Source: Oscillospiraceae bacterium
Lineage (GTDB): Bacteria; Bacillota; Clostridia; Oscillospirales; Ruminococcaceae
NCBI GenBank assembly: GCA_003516865.1
Contig: DPBR01000013.1
Span: forward strand, 1,077 to 27,679
Direction of reading: 5' to 3'
Length of the DNA: 26,603 nt
Numbering within the stretch: position 1 is the first letter of the stretch; each line of letters starts with the position of its first letter. The notes beneath the pieces are model-generated. The model was given only the letters and a program-made list of their open reading frames with translations, did no database searches and was not told the origin of the DNA. Made by a program: the position numbers and the translations under genes. This document shows, in pieces, positions 1-7,501 of the stretch.

Positions 1-20
1 ACGAAATCTGCTCGTGTCCC

Positions 21-39
21 GGTTTTTAGAGGTTACCTT
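21..39 (+). repeat. 19-base dispersed repeat, copy A
   Basis: The sequence ggtttttagaggttacctt occurs here and again at 20139-20157 with a single difference (t/g at the centre of the AGGTNACCT palindrome). No coding role is visible. In this copy the palindrome (30-38) lies where transcription from the leftward promoter at 42-70 would begin. The function is unknown and only two copies are in the window. Confidence 0.5.
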
Positions 40-41
40 TA

Positions 42-70
42 ATTATATCCTATAATCGACTTTTTTTCAA
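42..70 (-). promoter_or_regulatory. Sigma-A promoter reading out of the left edge
   Basis: On the minus strand TTGAAA (65-70) and TATAAT (42-47) are separated by exactly 17 bases, close to the ideal sigma-A promoter. Transcription would start near 35 and run leftwards out of the window, so the gene it serves cannot be seen. Confidence 0.6.
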
Positions 71-156
71 TACCTTTCGCACATTTTCGTCAATTCTGTA
101 TAATTTTCGCACCGATTTGTTATTTACAATTCCAAAAAACGCGCCATAAAATTCTT

Positions 157-175
157 ACGGATAAGGTTTATCCGT
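157..175. other. 8-3-8 inverted repeat downstream of nucleoside importer operon
   Basis: ACGGATAA-ggt-TTATCCGT is a perfect dyad. On the minus strand it follows the operon terminator at 194-225 and is itself followed by AAGAATTTTATGG, so it may be a second, weaker terminator. An operator for the leftward promoter at 42-70 is the alternative. Confidence 0.35.
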
Positions 176-193
176 GATAAGAAACAATCCGTG

Positions 194-225
194 TAAAAAT
201 GGCAGACGCCTTTTCAGCGTCTGCC
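194..225 (-). terminator. Rho-independent terminator of the purine/nucleoside operon
   Basis: On the minus strand a 9-bp GC-rich stem (GGCAGACGC / GCGTCTGCC, arms 217-225 and 201-209) with a 7-base loop is followed by ATTTTTA. It begins only a few bases after the stop codon of the last permease gene at 232, so it closes the operon. Confidence 0.9.
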
Positions 226-231
226 GTCTTA

Positions 232-1176
232 TTATCTTTCTTCTCTGAAATACGGGTCGCCGAGCGCTTTTGGCGGCTGATTTTCACGCTTTTTGCGAAG
301 CGTTATGAATATCAGCACCACGATTGTCGCGATATAGGGGAGCATTTCGAGTATCTGCGAGGGTACCGAAAATCCCCAGCCCTGCATCTTGAAGTTCAGA
401 CCTTTGAGCATACCGAACAGATACGCCGCGAAAATCGCCTTCAGCGGGTTCCATGTGCTGAAAATAACCAGAGCAACGGCAATCCAGCCCGCGCCTGCCG
501 TTACGTTATCCTGCCATGTGGTGAGGAACACGGTCGAGAGGTACGCGCCGCCAACTCCGCACAAAAAGCCGCCCGCCAGAACGTGAACGTACTTATAGAG
601 CGTGACGTTGATGCCCGAAGCGTCAGCCGCGGCGGGGTTTTCGCCGACAGCGCGCATATTAAGCCCAAAACGCGTCTTTTTGATGTAAAAATAAGCCAAA
701 ATCGCCACGACAATCGCCGCCTGAACATATCCGCTCTGCGAAAACAGCGCTTTTCCGATTATCGGAATATCGCTTAAAACAGGGATATCATACGGTTTGA
801 ACGCATTTACAACCGCGGCGGGTACGGTATTTCCCGAAACGGATTTTCCGATAAATCCCGCAACTCCCGTTCCGAATATCGTAAGGACAAGTCCCGTCAC
901 GACCTGATTTCCGCGCAGCGTAACCGTGATGAACGCGTAAATAAGCGCTCCGACAAGTCCCGCAAGTCCCGCGCAAAGCACGGCAAGAAACGGATTTGCG
1001 GTTGCACAGGCAACCTGAAAGCCGACAGCCGCGCCCATAAGCATCATACCCTCTATGCCGAGGTTCATATTTCCGACTTTCTCGCATATTATACCGCCGA
1101 CAATCGCGAACAGAATATGCGTTCCCATTTGCACAGAAGTCTGCAAAAACAGCGAAATTTCATTCAGAATATCCAT
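232..1176 (-). CDS. nupQ: Nucleoside ABC importer permease (NupQ/YufQ-like)
   Basis: A 314-residue integral membrane protein of the branched-chain permease superfamily (BPD_transp_2) with about eight to nine hydrophobic segments. The segment with N-L-G-I-E-G near residue 40 is the conserved NxGxEG signature of ribose/nucleoside-type importer permeases. It is the last gene of the importer set: the upstream permease stop codon is one base away, which suggests translational coupling, and a terminator follows at once. By analogy with the Bacillus YufNOPQ (NupNOPQ) and Streptococcus BmpA-NupABC systems it would form a heterodimeric channel with the neighbouring permease for nucleosides. The family assignment is firm; the exact substrate is inferred. 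Confidence 0.9.
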   Translation of the reverse strand: MDILNEISLFLQTSVQMGTHILFAIVGGIICEKVGNMNLGIEGMMLMGAAVGFQVACATANPFLAVLCAGLAGLVGALIYAFITVTLRGNQVVTGLVLTIFGTGVAGFIGKSVSGNTVPAAVVNAFKPYDIPVLSDIPIIGKALFSQSGYVQAAIVVAILAYFYIKKTRFGLNMRAVGENPAAADASGINVTLYKYVHVLAGGFLCGVGGAYLSTVFLTTWQDNVTAGAGWIAVALVIFSTWNPLKAIFAAYLFGMLKGLNFKMQGWGFSVPSQILEMLPYIATIVVLIFITLRKKRENQPPKALGDPYFREER

Positions 1177-1177
1177 T

Positions 1178-2251
1178 TCAGTCCTCCTTTTCAGCCTTGC
1201 GGAACGAAATGCGGTAGTTGATGAAAAACTCGCTTCCGAGAACGAAGAAGATTATAACGCCCTGCAAAACTTCGGTTATCGAGGACGGAATACCCATTAC
1301 CTGAAGCGCTTTTCCGCTCTGGAGAAGCATCGAGAACATAAACGATACCACAACTATTACCGGAGGTTTAAGCTTTGCGAGCCAAGCCGTGATAACCGCC
1401 GTGAAGCCAAGCCCGCCCGACATCTGGTCGGTGATGGACTTTTCGACTGCGGAAGCCTGCATAAAGCCCGCAGCGCCGCACAATCCGCCCGAAAGCAGCA
1501 CTGCTATAATCATTATTTTCAGCGTGTTCATACCCGCATATTTTGCGGTGGTTTCGCTCTCGCCGAGAACGTCAATCTGATAACCGAGCTTTGTGTATTT
1601 CAGAACGATTGTCATAACGACAACCATCACAAGCATAATTATCCAGCCCGCGTGAATACCAAACACCTTTGGGAGAATTGCGTTGTCGGAAAATCTCGCG
1701 ATTTTCGCAGCGCCGAGCGATTCCGGGTCTTTCCATGGACCATATTGCAGATAGGATATGAACGAAATAGCGATATAGTTCATCATCAGCGTCACAAGCG
1801 TTTCGGAGGTGTTGAATTTCGCCTTGATAAGCGCGGGAATAATCGCCCACAATCCGCCGAAAACAAACGCGGAAAGCCCCATTACAGGCAGAAGAACCGC
1901 TGCCGGCAGGTCGGGAAATCCAAACGCGATAAGCGCCGCGCCGAACGCGCCCATATAGAACTGACCTTCCGCGCCGATATTCCAGAATTTCATTCGGAAA
2001 GCCACAGAAATACCAAGCGACAGCATTGTCAGCAGAATCGTCTTGTTCATTGTTTCGCCGAAACGGCTGAATGTCGAAAGCGACGACGTGATTATCTTCC
2101 CGAAAATAGCAAACGGCTGATAGCCCATAATCAGCATTACCAGCCCCGAAGCCGCCAGCGCGATAACGATAGCGATGAGCCTTGCCGCAAGCTGCGCGCC
2201 GGAGGAAGCTCCCGTACGCTTTGTTATATGTATCCTGTTCGCAATGCTCAT
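1178..2251 (-). CDS. nupP: Nucleoside ABC importer permease (NupP/YufP-like)
   Basis: A 357-residue permease of the same superfamily as its downstream partner, with a cytoplasmic N-terminus, a first membrane span around residues 22-45 and the N-I-G-A-E-G-Q signature around residue 90. Its start codon overlaps the stop codon of the ATPase gene by four bases (ATGA at 2248-2251), the usual arrangement for coupled translation of importer subunits. The pair of unequal permeases (357 and 314 residues) downstream of a double ATPase and a BMP lipoprotein is the typical purine-nucleoside importer layout. Substrate specificity is inferred from the family and from the purine phosphoribosyltransferase gene in the same operon. 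Confidence 0.9.
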   Translation of the reverse strand: MSIANRIHITKRTGASSGAQLAARLIAIVIALAASGLVMLIMGYQPFAIFGKIITSSLSTFSRFGETMNKTILLTMLSLGISVAFRMKFWNIGAEGQFYMGAFGAALIAFGFPDLPAAVLLPVMGLSAFVFGGLWAIIPALIKAKFNTSETLVTLMMNYIAISFISYLQYGPWKDPESLGAAKIARFSDNAILPKVFGIHAGWIIMLVMVVVMTIVLKYTKLGYQIDVLGESETTAKYAGMNTLKIMIIAVLLSGGLCGAAGFMQASAVEKSITDQMSGGLGFTAVITAWLAKLKPPVIVVVSFMFSMLLQSGKALQVMGIPSSITEVLQGVIIFFVLGSEFFINYRISFRKAEKED

Positions 2252-3777
2252 ACAGCCTCGCCTCCCTCTTCGCCGGGCTTATGCCCCAGCATCATCATTC
2301 CGATATCCTCTTTCGTCACCTTTTCCGGGTCGACGATATCGACAACCTCGCCGCCGTGAATTACCATCAGGCGGTCGGAAATGCTCTTGAGCACGTCGAG
2401 GTCCTCGCCGATAAACAGCACTGCAACGCCTTTTTTCTTCTGCTCGTTAAGCACACGGTAGATGTTGTAGGAAGCGCCGATATCCAGTCCGCGCACGGGA
2501 TAGGCGGTTATCAGCACTTTGGGAGAAAGCCAGATTTCTCGTCCGAGCAGAACTTTCTGAATATTTCCGCCCGAAAGCTTCTTTACCTCGTGAGAAACGG
2601 ACGGAGTGGAGATGTCGAAGTCGTGGACAATCTGCTCCGCCAATCTTTTTGCGAATTTCTTGTCGAGAAAAGGTCCGGGATTGCGGTTATAACTTTTCAG
2701 GATAACGTTGTTCATAACGCTCATTCCCGCGACAAGACCCATTCCCAGTCTGTCCTCCGGAATGAAGCTCATACTTATTCCGCGCTTCAGAATTGCACGC
2801 GGAGAAAGCCCAAGCATCTCCTCGCCGCCGAATTTCACAGAGCCGCCGTCCGCTTTCATAAGCCCCGCGATTATCTCGCAAAGTTCTTTTTGTCCGCTTC
2901 CCGCGATACCTGCGACGCCGAGAATTTCACCGCCGTAGAGGTCGAAGCTCATATTCCGCAGCAGGTCAACGCCGTCGAACGACTTCTTTGAAAGAGAATT
3001 TACCGACAGCATAGGCGTTTCGCTGAGCTTTTCTTTCGGTCGGTCGATTTCAAGCGAAACCGCGCTTCCAACCATCATTTCGGTCAGTTCCTGCGGCGTG
3101 GAGTCCTTTGTAACGGCGGTTGCGATTGATTCGCCCTTGCGAAGAACCGTCACGCGGTCGGATATCTCCATAACCTCGGCGAGCTTGTGGGTGATGATTA
3201 TTATCGAGCAGCCGTGCGCTTTCATTCCGCGGAGGATTTCAAACAGCGCGCGTATTTCCTGCGGGGTAAGCACGGCGGTCGGTTCGTCAAGAATGAGCAC
3301 GTCCGCGCCGCGATAGAGTATCTTCATTATCTCAACCGACTGCTTTTCGCTGACGGACATATTATAGACTTTCTTGTTCGGGTCTATTGAAATGCCGTAT
3401 TTTTGGCTCAGCTCGTTTATCCGCGCGTTCATCTTCTTTTTGCTTACGAAAACGCTGTTTTTCTGACCGATAACGATATTCTCCGCGGCAGTCAGCACGT
3501 CAATCAGCTTGAAATGCTGATGAATCATACCGATTCCCGCTTTGATTGCGTCCTTGGGCGAGCGGAAAACAACGTTTTTCCCGTCAATCTCGATTTCGCC
3601 GCTGTCGGGAGTATAAATACCGCTCAGCATATTGACGAGCGTGCTTTTTCCGGAGCCGTTTTCGCCCAGAAGCGCCAAAATCTCGCCTTTTTTCACGTCA
3701 ATGGATACGTTCTTGTTCGCCTGCACTTTGCCGAAGCTCTTGCAGATATTCTTCAGCCTGATATATGGTTCGGACAT
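2248..3777 (-). CDS. nupO: Nucleoside ABC importer double ATP-binding protein (NupO/YufO-like)
   Basis: A 509-residue protein with two fused ATPase domains, as in ribose/nucleoside importers. The N-terminal half has a canonical Walker A (GENGSGKST, residues 38-46) and Walker B (LILDEPTAVL) but a weak signature (VSEKQ). The C-terminal half has a degenerate Walker A (GIAGSGQKE), a good LSGGN-Q signature and a Walker B region reading AYPVRGLD. This asymmetry is normal for the family, with one half holding the main catalytic site. The frame stays open to 3873, but the ATG at 3777 has GGGAGG six bases upstream and starts right before the first conserved strand, so it is preferred. It sits 144 bases after the lipoprotein gene with a hairpin between. 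Confidence 0.92.
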   Translation of the reverse strand: MSEPYIRLKNICKSFGKVQANKNVSIDVKKGEILALLGENGSGKSTLVNMLSGIYTPDSGEIEIDGKNVVFRSPKDAIKAGIGMIHQHFKLIDVLTAAENIVIGQKNSVFVSKKKMNARINELSQKYGISIDPNKKVYNMSVSEKQSVEIMKILYRGADVLILDEPTAVLTPQEIRALFEILRGMKAHGCSIIIITHKLAEVMEISDRVTVLRKGESIATAVTKDSTPQELTEMMVGSAVSLEIDRPKEKLSETPMLSVNSLSKKSFDGVDLLRNMSFDLYGGEILGVAGIAGSGQKELCEIIAGLMKADGGSVKFGGEEMLGLSPRAILKRGISMSFIPEDRLGMGLVAGMSVMNNVILKSYNRNPGPFLDKKFAKRLAEQIVHDFDISTPSVSHEVKKLSGGNIQKVLLGREIWLSPKVLITAYPVRGLDIGASYNIYRVLNEQKKKGVAVLFIGEDLDVLKSISDRLMVIHGGEVVDIVDPEKVTKEDIGMMMLGHKPGEEGGEAV

Positions 3778-3878
3778 TTGTACCTCCCGTTTTTTGCCGG
3801 TAAAAATATTGCGTATAAAACAACTGCCTGCTTTCACAAACGGTACGCGGCTGCATACCGCTCGTGAAAACAAGCAGG

Positions 3879-3900
3879 GCAGGCTGTTTTCGCAGCCTGC
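3879..3900 (-). promoter_or_regulatory. Intergenic hairpin between lipoprotein and ATPase genes
   Basis: GCAGGCTG-ttttcg-CAGCCTGC gives an 8-bp stem; on the minus strand an overlapping AAGCAGG/CCTGCTT pairing is also possible, followed by GTTTT. It lies in the 144-base gap after the binding-protein gene. Such hairpins commonly stabilise the upstream message or cause partial termination, so that the binding protein exceeds the transporter; that role is inferred here. Confidence 0.55.
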
Positions 3901-3921
3901 TTCTGCTGATATTCGGTTTGA

Positions 3922-5013
3922 TTATGCGGGGATAGTGCCAACAACGCCCTTGACGAACCAGCCCATATTCCAGATTTCGTCGTCGGTCATCTTAACGCCG
4001 TCCTCAACCTTGAGGTTGCCGTCCTGGTCGTAGAGAGGACCGGTGAACGGTTCGAGAGTGCCGTCGATAATAGCCTTCTTCGCAGCGTCAACCTTCTCCT
4101 GAGTACCCTCTGCGCAAAGCGAAGTGAGGTCGTCGAGATAAGTCATATTAGCCGCAAGACCTTCCCAATAAGCGCGGCTTGTCCAAGTTCCGTCGATTGC
4201 TCTCTGGCAGTCCTCGGTGTAGAATGTCGCCCAGTTGAAGCAAGCAGCGGTGAGGTAAGCTTCGGGAGCGGCGCTTGCGGTCGGGAAGTTATAGCCTATG
4301 CAGAACGCGCCCTTTTCCTGTGCCGCAACCTGCGGAGCGGTTGTATCCTGATGCTGTGCGATAACGTCAACGCCCTTGTTCAGAAGCTCCATTGCAGCCT
4401 GCTTCTCGATGGAGGGGTCATACCATGTATCGGTGAATACAACCTCAACCTTAGCGTCGGGATTAACGGACTGAACGCCGAGCGTAAACGCGTTGATGCC
4501 GCGGATTACCTCGGGAATACCCTTTGCCGCAACATAGCCGATATAGTTCTTCTTGGTCTTCATACCCGCAACGATGCCCGAAAGATAACGAGCCTGATAA
4601 ACCTTGCCGAAATAGGTGGAAAGGTTCTCCGCTCTCTGATAGCCGGAGCAATGAGCGAACTTAACCTCGGGGTGCTCCTTAGCCATCTCAACGGTTCCTT
4701 CCATAAAGCCGAAAGAGTTGGTGTAAATGAGGTTGCAGCCCTCGTCGATGAGGGTGCGGATAGCTTCGCTGGTGTCGGAAACGGTTTCCGCAACGTCCTC
4801 AACGTAAGCGGTTTCAACGCCCATCTTCTCGATTGCAAGTCTGCCCTGATCGTGAGCCTGCGTATAGCCGCCGTCGTCAATCTTGCCGATGTAAACGAAG
4901 CCTGCTTTTACTTTGTTTTTGCCTGCGTTGCTGCCGCTGTCGGAATTATTTCCGGAACAGCCCGCAAGCAGCATTGCCGCCGCCATAAAAGCGGCGAGTA
5001 ATCTCTTCTTCAT
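3922..5013 (-). CDS. nupN: BMP-family nucleoside-binding lipoprotein
   Basis: A 363-residue lipoprotein with a short signal peptide and a clear lipobox (L-A-G-C, lipidated Cys19), followed by a Gly/Ser/Asn-rich tether and a type-1 periplasmic-binding fold of the BMP/PnrA family. The motifs GFVYIGKIDDGGYTQAHD near the mature N-terminus and later FGKVYQARYLSGIVAG are typical of this family, which binds purine nucleosides. It is the extracellular receptor for the importer encoded just downstream. GGGAGG lies nine bases before the ATG. A 13-base palindrome (5039-5051) sits in the gap to xpt. Its close linkage to xpt supports a purine ligand, but whether inosine, guanosine, adenosine or another nucleoside cannot be told. 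Confidence 0.92.
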   Translation of the reverse strand: MKKRLLAAFMAAAMLLAGCSGNNSDSGSNAGKNKVKAGFVYIGKIDDGGYTQAHDQGRLAIEKMGVETAYVEDVAETVSDTSEAIRTLIDEGCNLIYTNSFGFMEGTVEMAKEHPEVKFAHCSGYQRAENLSTYFGKVYQARYLSGIVAGMKTKKNYIGYVAAKGIPEVIRGINAFTLGVQSVNPDAKVEVVFTDTWYDPSIEKQAAMELLNKGVDVIAQHQDTTAPQVAAQEKGAFCIGYNFPTASAAPEAYLTAACFNWATFYTEDCQRAIDGTWTSRAYWEGLAANMTYLDDLTSLCAEGTQEKVDAAKKAIIDGTLEPFTGPLYDQDGNLKVEDGVKMTDDEIWNMGWFVKGVVGTIPA

Positions 5014-5088
5014 TTGTTATTTCCTCCCTGTTGTTTCTGCGGTTTAACCGCGTTTTGTGTATATTTCTTCGGCTCCTCGCCGTTGAAA

Positions 5089-5670
5089 TCAGTCGTCGTC
5101 ACGGAACTTGCAGCCGTTTACGGGGTCCATTTCATCTATTATCGCAAGCGACTCAACGCGTATTCCCTGACTGCGGACAAGCTCTCCGCCCTTCTGGCAG
5201 CCCTTTTCGATAACAATGCCCGCGCCCGCAATTTTCGCTCCCGCGTGCTTCACGATGTCGATAAGTCCGAGCAGCGCGCAGCCGTTTGCAAGAAAATCGT
5301 CAATCAAAAGCACGTTATCCTCAGGCGAAAGAAAAGCCTTTTTTACGATAACATCGTATGTACGGTTGTGAGTGAAGCTCTGAACCTGCGTTGCATACAC
5401 CTCGCCGTCAATATTTATGCTCTGCGTCTTTTTGGCGAACACAACGGGACAGTTGAAGTACTGCGCGGTTATGCACGCAATTCCGATACCCGAAGCCTCG
5501 ATTGTGAGGATTTTATTTATGCTTTCATCGGGAAATCTCCTGCGGAACTCCTTTCCCATCTCGTTTATGAGCGCAATATCCATCTGGTGGTTGAGGAAAC
5601 TGTCCACTTTAAGGACGTTTCCCTCCTTAATAGTGCCGTCTTTTCTTATTCTGTCCTTCAGAAGCTGCAT
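5089..5670 (-). CDS. xpt: Xanthine phosphoribosyltransferase
   Basis: A 193-residue cytoplasmic enzyme that joins xanthine (and usually guanine less well) to PRPP to make XMP. The length matches the family. The PRPP-binding loop V-L-L-I-D-D-F-L-A-N-G is at residues 120-130; the N-terminal start M-Q-L-L-K-D-R-I and the EASGIG strand near residue 58 are characteristic of Xpt. The ribosome site AGGAGG is eight bases before the ATG and overlaps the end of the upstream dehydrogenase gene, which is only 13 bases away. In Bacillus xpt is controlled by a guanine riboswitch. No such aptamer was recognised here, either directly upstream of this gene or in the short leader of the operon. Confidence 0.95.
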   Translation of the reverse strand: MQLLKDRIRKDGTIKEGNVLKVDSFLNHQMDIALINEMGKEFRRRFPDESINKILTIEASGIGIACITAQYFNCPVVFAKKTQSINIDGEVYATQVQSFTHNRTYDVIVKKAFLSPEDNVLLIDDFLANGCALLGLIDIVKHAGAKIAGAGIVIEKGCQKGGELVRSQGIRVESLAIIDEMDPVNGCKFRDDD

Positions 5671-5683
5671 TTTTCCGTCCTCC

Positions 5684-7081
5684 TCAGATAAGCTCTCTGC
5701 CCATAAGCACGCCCATTACGGACGCCATCATAAGTCCTCTCGTCCAGCCGCTGGAGTCGCCAAGACAGTGCAGGCCTCGAATGTTGGTGTTGAAATGCTC
5801 GTCCATTTTTATGCGGTTGCTGTAAAACTTCAGTTCGGGCGAATAAAGCAGCGTTTCGCGGCTCGCAAAGCCGGGAACGACGTTATCCACAGCCTTGATG
5901 AAGTTGATTATATTCGTCATCGTGCGATAAGGCATCGCAGCCGTGATATCGCCCGCAACAGCATCCGGAAGAGTGGGCTTTACATTGGCGAAAGAAAGCT
6001 CTTTCTGCCATGTGCGCTTTCCGTCGAGAATATCGCCGTATCGCTGAACCATAATATGACCGTTTCCGAGCATATTTGTGAGTTCGCCGACTTTTTGCGC
6101 GTACTCAATCGGCTGATTGAACGGAACGCTGAAATTATGCGAACAGAGAATTGCGAGGTTTGTGTTGTTCGACTTGAGGTCCTTGTAGGAATGACCGTTA
6201 ACCACGGCGAGGTCGTTGTCGTAATTTTCCTGACTGACAAATCCGCCGGGATTTTGGCAGAACGTTCTTACCTTATTTTTAAAAGGAAGCGGATAGCCGA
6301 TTAGCTTGGACTCATAGAGTACCTCGTTTACCTCCTCCATAACCTCGTTGCGAACCTCCACGCGCACGCCGATATCAACCGTGCCGGGCTGATGCGCGAT
6401 GCTGTGGCTCTCGCAGGTGCGTTCAAGCCAGTCCGCGCCCTTTCTTCCCGTGGCGATAACAACGTTCGAGGCTCTTATTTCGCGGCGGTCGCAGCCGTTA
6501 TTGTCGGTCACGACAACGCCCGTGCAAACGTCGTCCTCTATTATAATATCCTCGCAGCGCGTTGAGAATATAATATCAATGCCGTGTTCGAGCAGATACG
6601 TTTCAATGCGCTGATAAAGCTGATGAGCCATTTCCGTGCCGAGGTGGCGTATCGGGCAGTCAACCAGCTTCAGGTTCGCGTTAATCGCTTTTTTGCGTAT
6701 TTCACGGATTTTTTCGGGATTGCTCACGCCCTCAACGTGAGGGTCCGCGCCGAATTCAAGATATATCTTATCGGTATAATCAATAGTAGCCTGAGCAAGC
6801 TCCTCGCCGATAAGCTCCGGAAGATTGCCTCCGACCTCGCAGGACAGCGACAGCTTTCCGTCCGAAAACGCGCCCGCGCCCGAAAATCCCGTGGTAATGT
6901 GGCAATACGGCTTGCAGTTCATACAAACCTTCGTTTTAGCCTTGGGGCAGGCTCTTTTTTCAACGGAAACGCCCTTTTCAATGATAAGTACCTTCTTCTT
7001 AGAGCCTTTTCGGAGCATTTCAAGCGCGGTGAAAATACCCGCAGGTCCTGCGCCGACTATTATCACATCATAATTTGCCAT
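5684..7081 (-). CDS. FAD-dependent dehydrogenase (COG2509-like)
   Basis: A 465-residue flavoprotein with an N-terminal Rossmann dinucleotide-binding motif (V-G-A-G-P-A-G, residues 9-15) and an acidic residue at the end of the second strand (IIEKG). A cysteine-rich segment follows (Cys45, 53, 56, 60), then the conserved G-F-S-G-A-G-A-F-S-D-G-K-L block. The C-terminal G-D-S-S-G-W-T-R-G-L is the FAD-contact region. This is the widespread but biochemically uncharacterised COG2509 family of Firmicutes; the cysteines could bind a metal or a cluster. It is the first gene of the operon, behind a promoter at 7133-7160, and its gap to xpt is 13 bases, so a link with purine metabolism is suggested by context only. 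Confidence 0.85.
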   Translation of the reverse strand: MANYDVIIVGAGPAGIFTALEMLRKGSKKKVLIIEKGVSVEKRACPKAKTKVCMNCKPYCHITTGFSGAGAFSDGKLSLSCEVGGNLPELIGEELAQATIDYTDKIYLEFGADPHVEGVSNPEKIREIRKKAINANLKLVDCPIRHLGTEMAHQLYQRIETYLLEHGIDIIFSTRCEDIIIEDDVCTGVVVTDNNGCDRREIRASNVVIATGRKGADWLERTCESHSIAHQPGTVDIGVRVEVRNEVMEEVNEVLYESKLIGYPLPFKNKVRTFCQNPGGFVSQENYDNDLAVVNGHSYKDLKSNNTNLAILCSHNFSVPFNQPIEYAQKVGELTNMLGNGHIMVQRYGDILDGKRTWQKELSFANVKPTLPDAVAGDITAAMPYRTMTNIINFIKAVDNVVPGFASRETLLYSPELKFYSNRIKMDEHFNTNIRGLHCLGDSSGWTRGLMMASVMGVLMGRELI

Positions 7082-7132
7082 TTAAACAACCTCGTTACCG
7101 AATAAACCTGTTTTCCTGAATTTTACGTCCAT

Positions 7133-7160
7133 ATTATAATTTAACACAATTTCGACTCAA
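7133..7160 (-). promoter_or_regulatory. Promoter of the dehydrogenase-xpt-nup operon
   Basis: On the minus strand TTGAGT (7155-7160) and TATAAT (7133-7138) are 16 bases apart. An overlapping alternative uses TTGACA at 7161-7166 with TTAAAT 16 bases downstream. Either gives a leader of only about 45-60 bases before the ATG at 7081, too short for a purine riboswitch. Confidence 0.65.
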
Positions 7161-7442
7161 TGTCAATATTATTTCTTTATTTTTTACCCGTTTTGGCATT
7201 TTAATCGTATTTTGCCTCAAAATCGGCACTAATTTTATGCATATATTTTCCTTTTTCGACAAAAAGGTGATTATAATTCACATTTTGTTGTCAATCTCGA
7301 AGATTTGAAATTTTCAGCGCGAGGTTATTGCAAAAAATCGAAATTTTCGCCTCAACAACAGCCAAAAAGCAGCGTTTCAAGGCTTTTTTATGGAAAATTT
7401 GTAATTTTTGAAGATTATTTCTGTCATTTTTTCAGTAATCTA

Positions 7443-7471
7443 TTGACAATACGTCGAAAAAGTTGTATTAT
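7443..7471 (+). promoter_or_regulatory. Promoter of the NhaC-family antiporter gene
   Basis: TTGACA (7443-7448) and TATTAT (7466-7471) are separated by 17 bases, followed by AAGGAG seven bases before the ATG at 7502. This is a near-consensus sigma-A promoter with a short leader. Confidence 0.8.
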
Positions 7472-7501
7472 AGTAATATCAAAAAATGTAAGGAGAAACT
7501 T

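Larger units (their letters stand above)
7082..7501. other. 420-base AT-rich divergent intergenic region
   Basis: This gap holds divergent promoters: leftward for the dehydrogenase/xpt operon and rightward for the antiporter. The middle is very AT-rich. A weak hairpin (GCC at 7361 pairing with GGC at 7381, followed by six T) is present on the plus strand. No riboswitch, RNA gene or short coding sequence was recognised. Confidence 0.5.

Noticed and set aside
199..777. Long plus-strand frame opposite the permease gene
   Set aside because: It lies wholly antisense to a well-supported membrane protein gene, begins inside the operon terminator and has an arginine-rich composition typical of shadow frames.
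1055..2359. 434-codon plus-strand frame opposite the second permease gene
   Set aside because: The translation is rich in Arg, His and Asn with no domain, no ribosome site and full overlap with a clear permease gene; it is a product of codon bias.
7301..7400. Riboswitch-like structure ahead of the antiporter gene
   Set aside because: Only short AT-rich pairings are present and the region lies upstream of the mapped promoter, so it would not be in the antiporter message.
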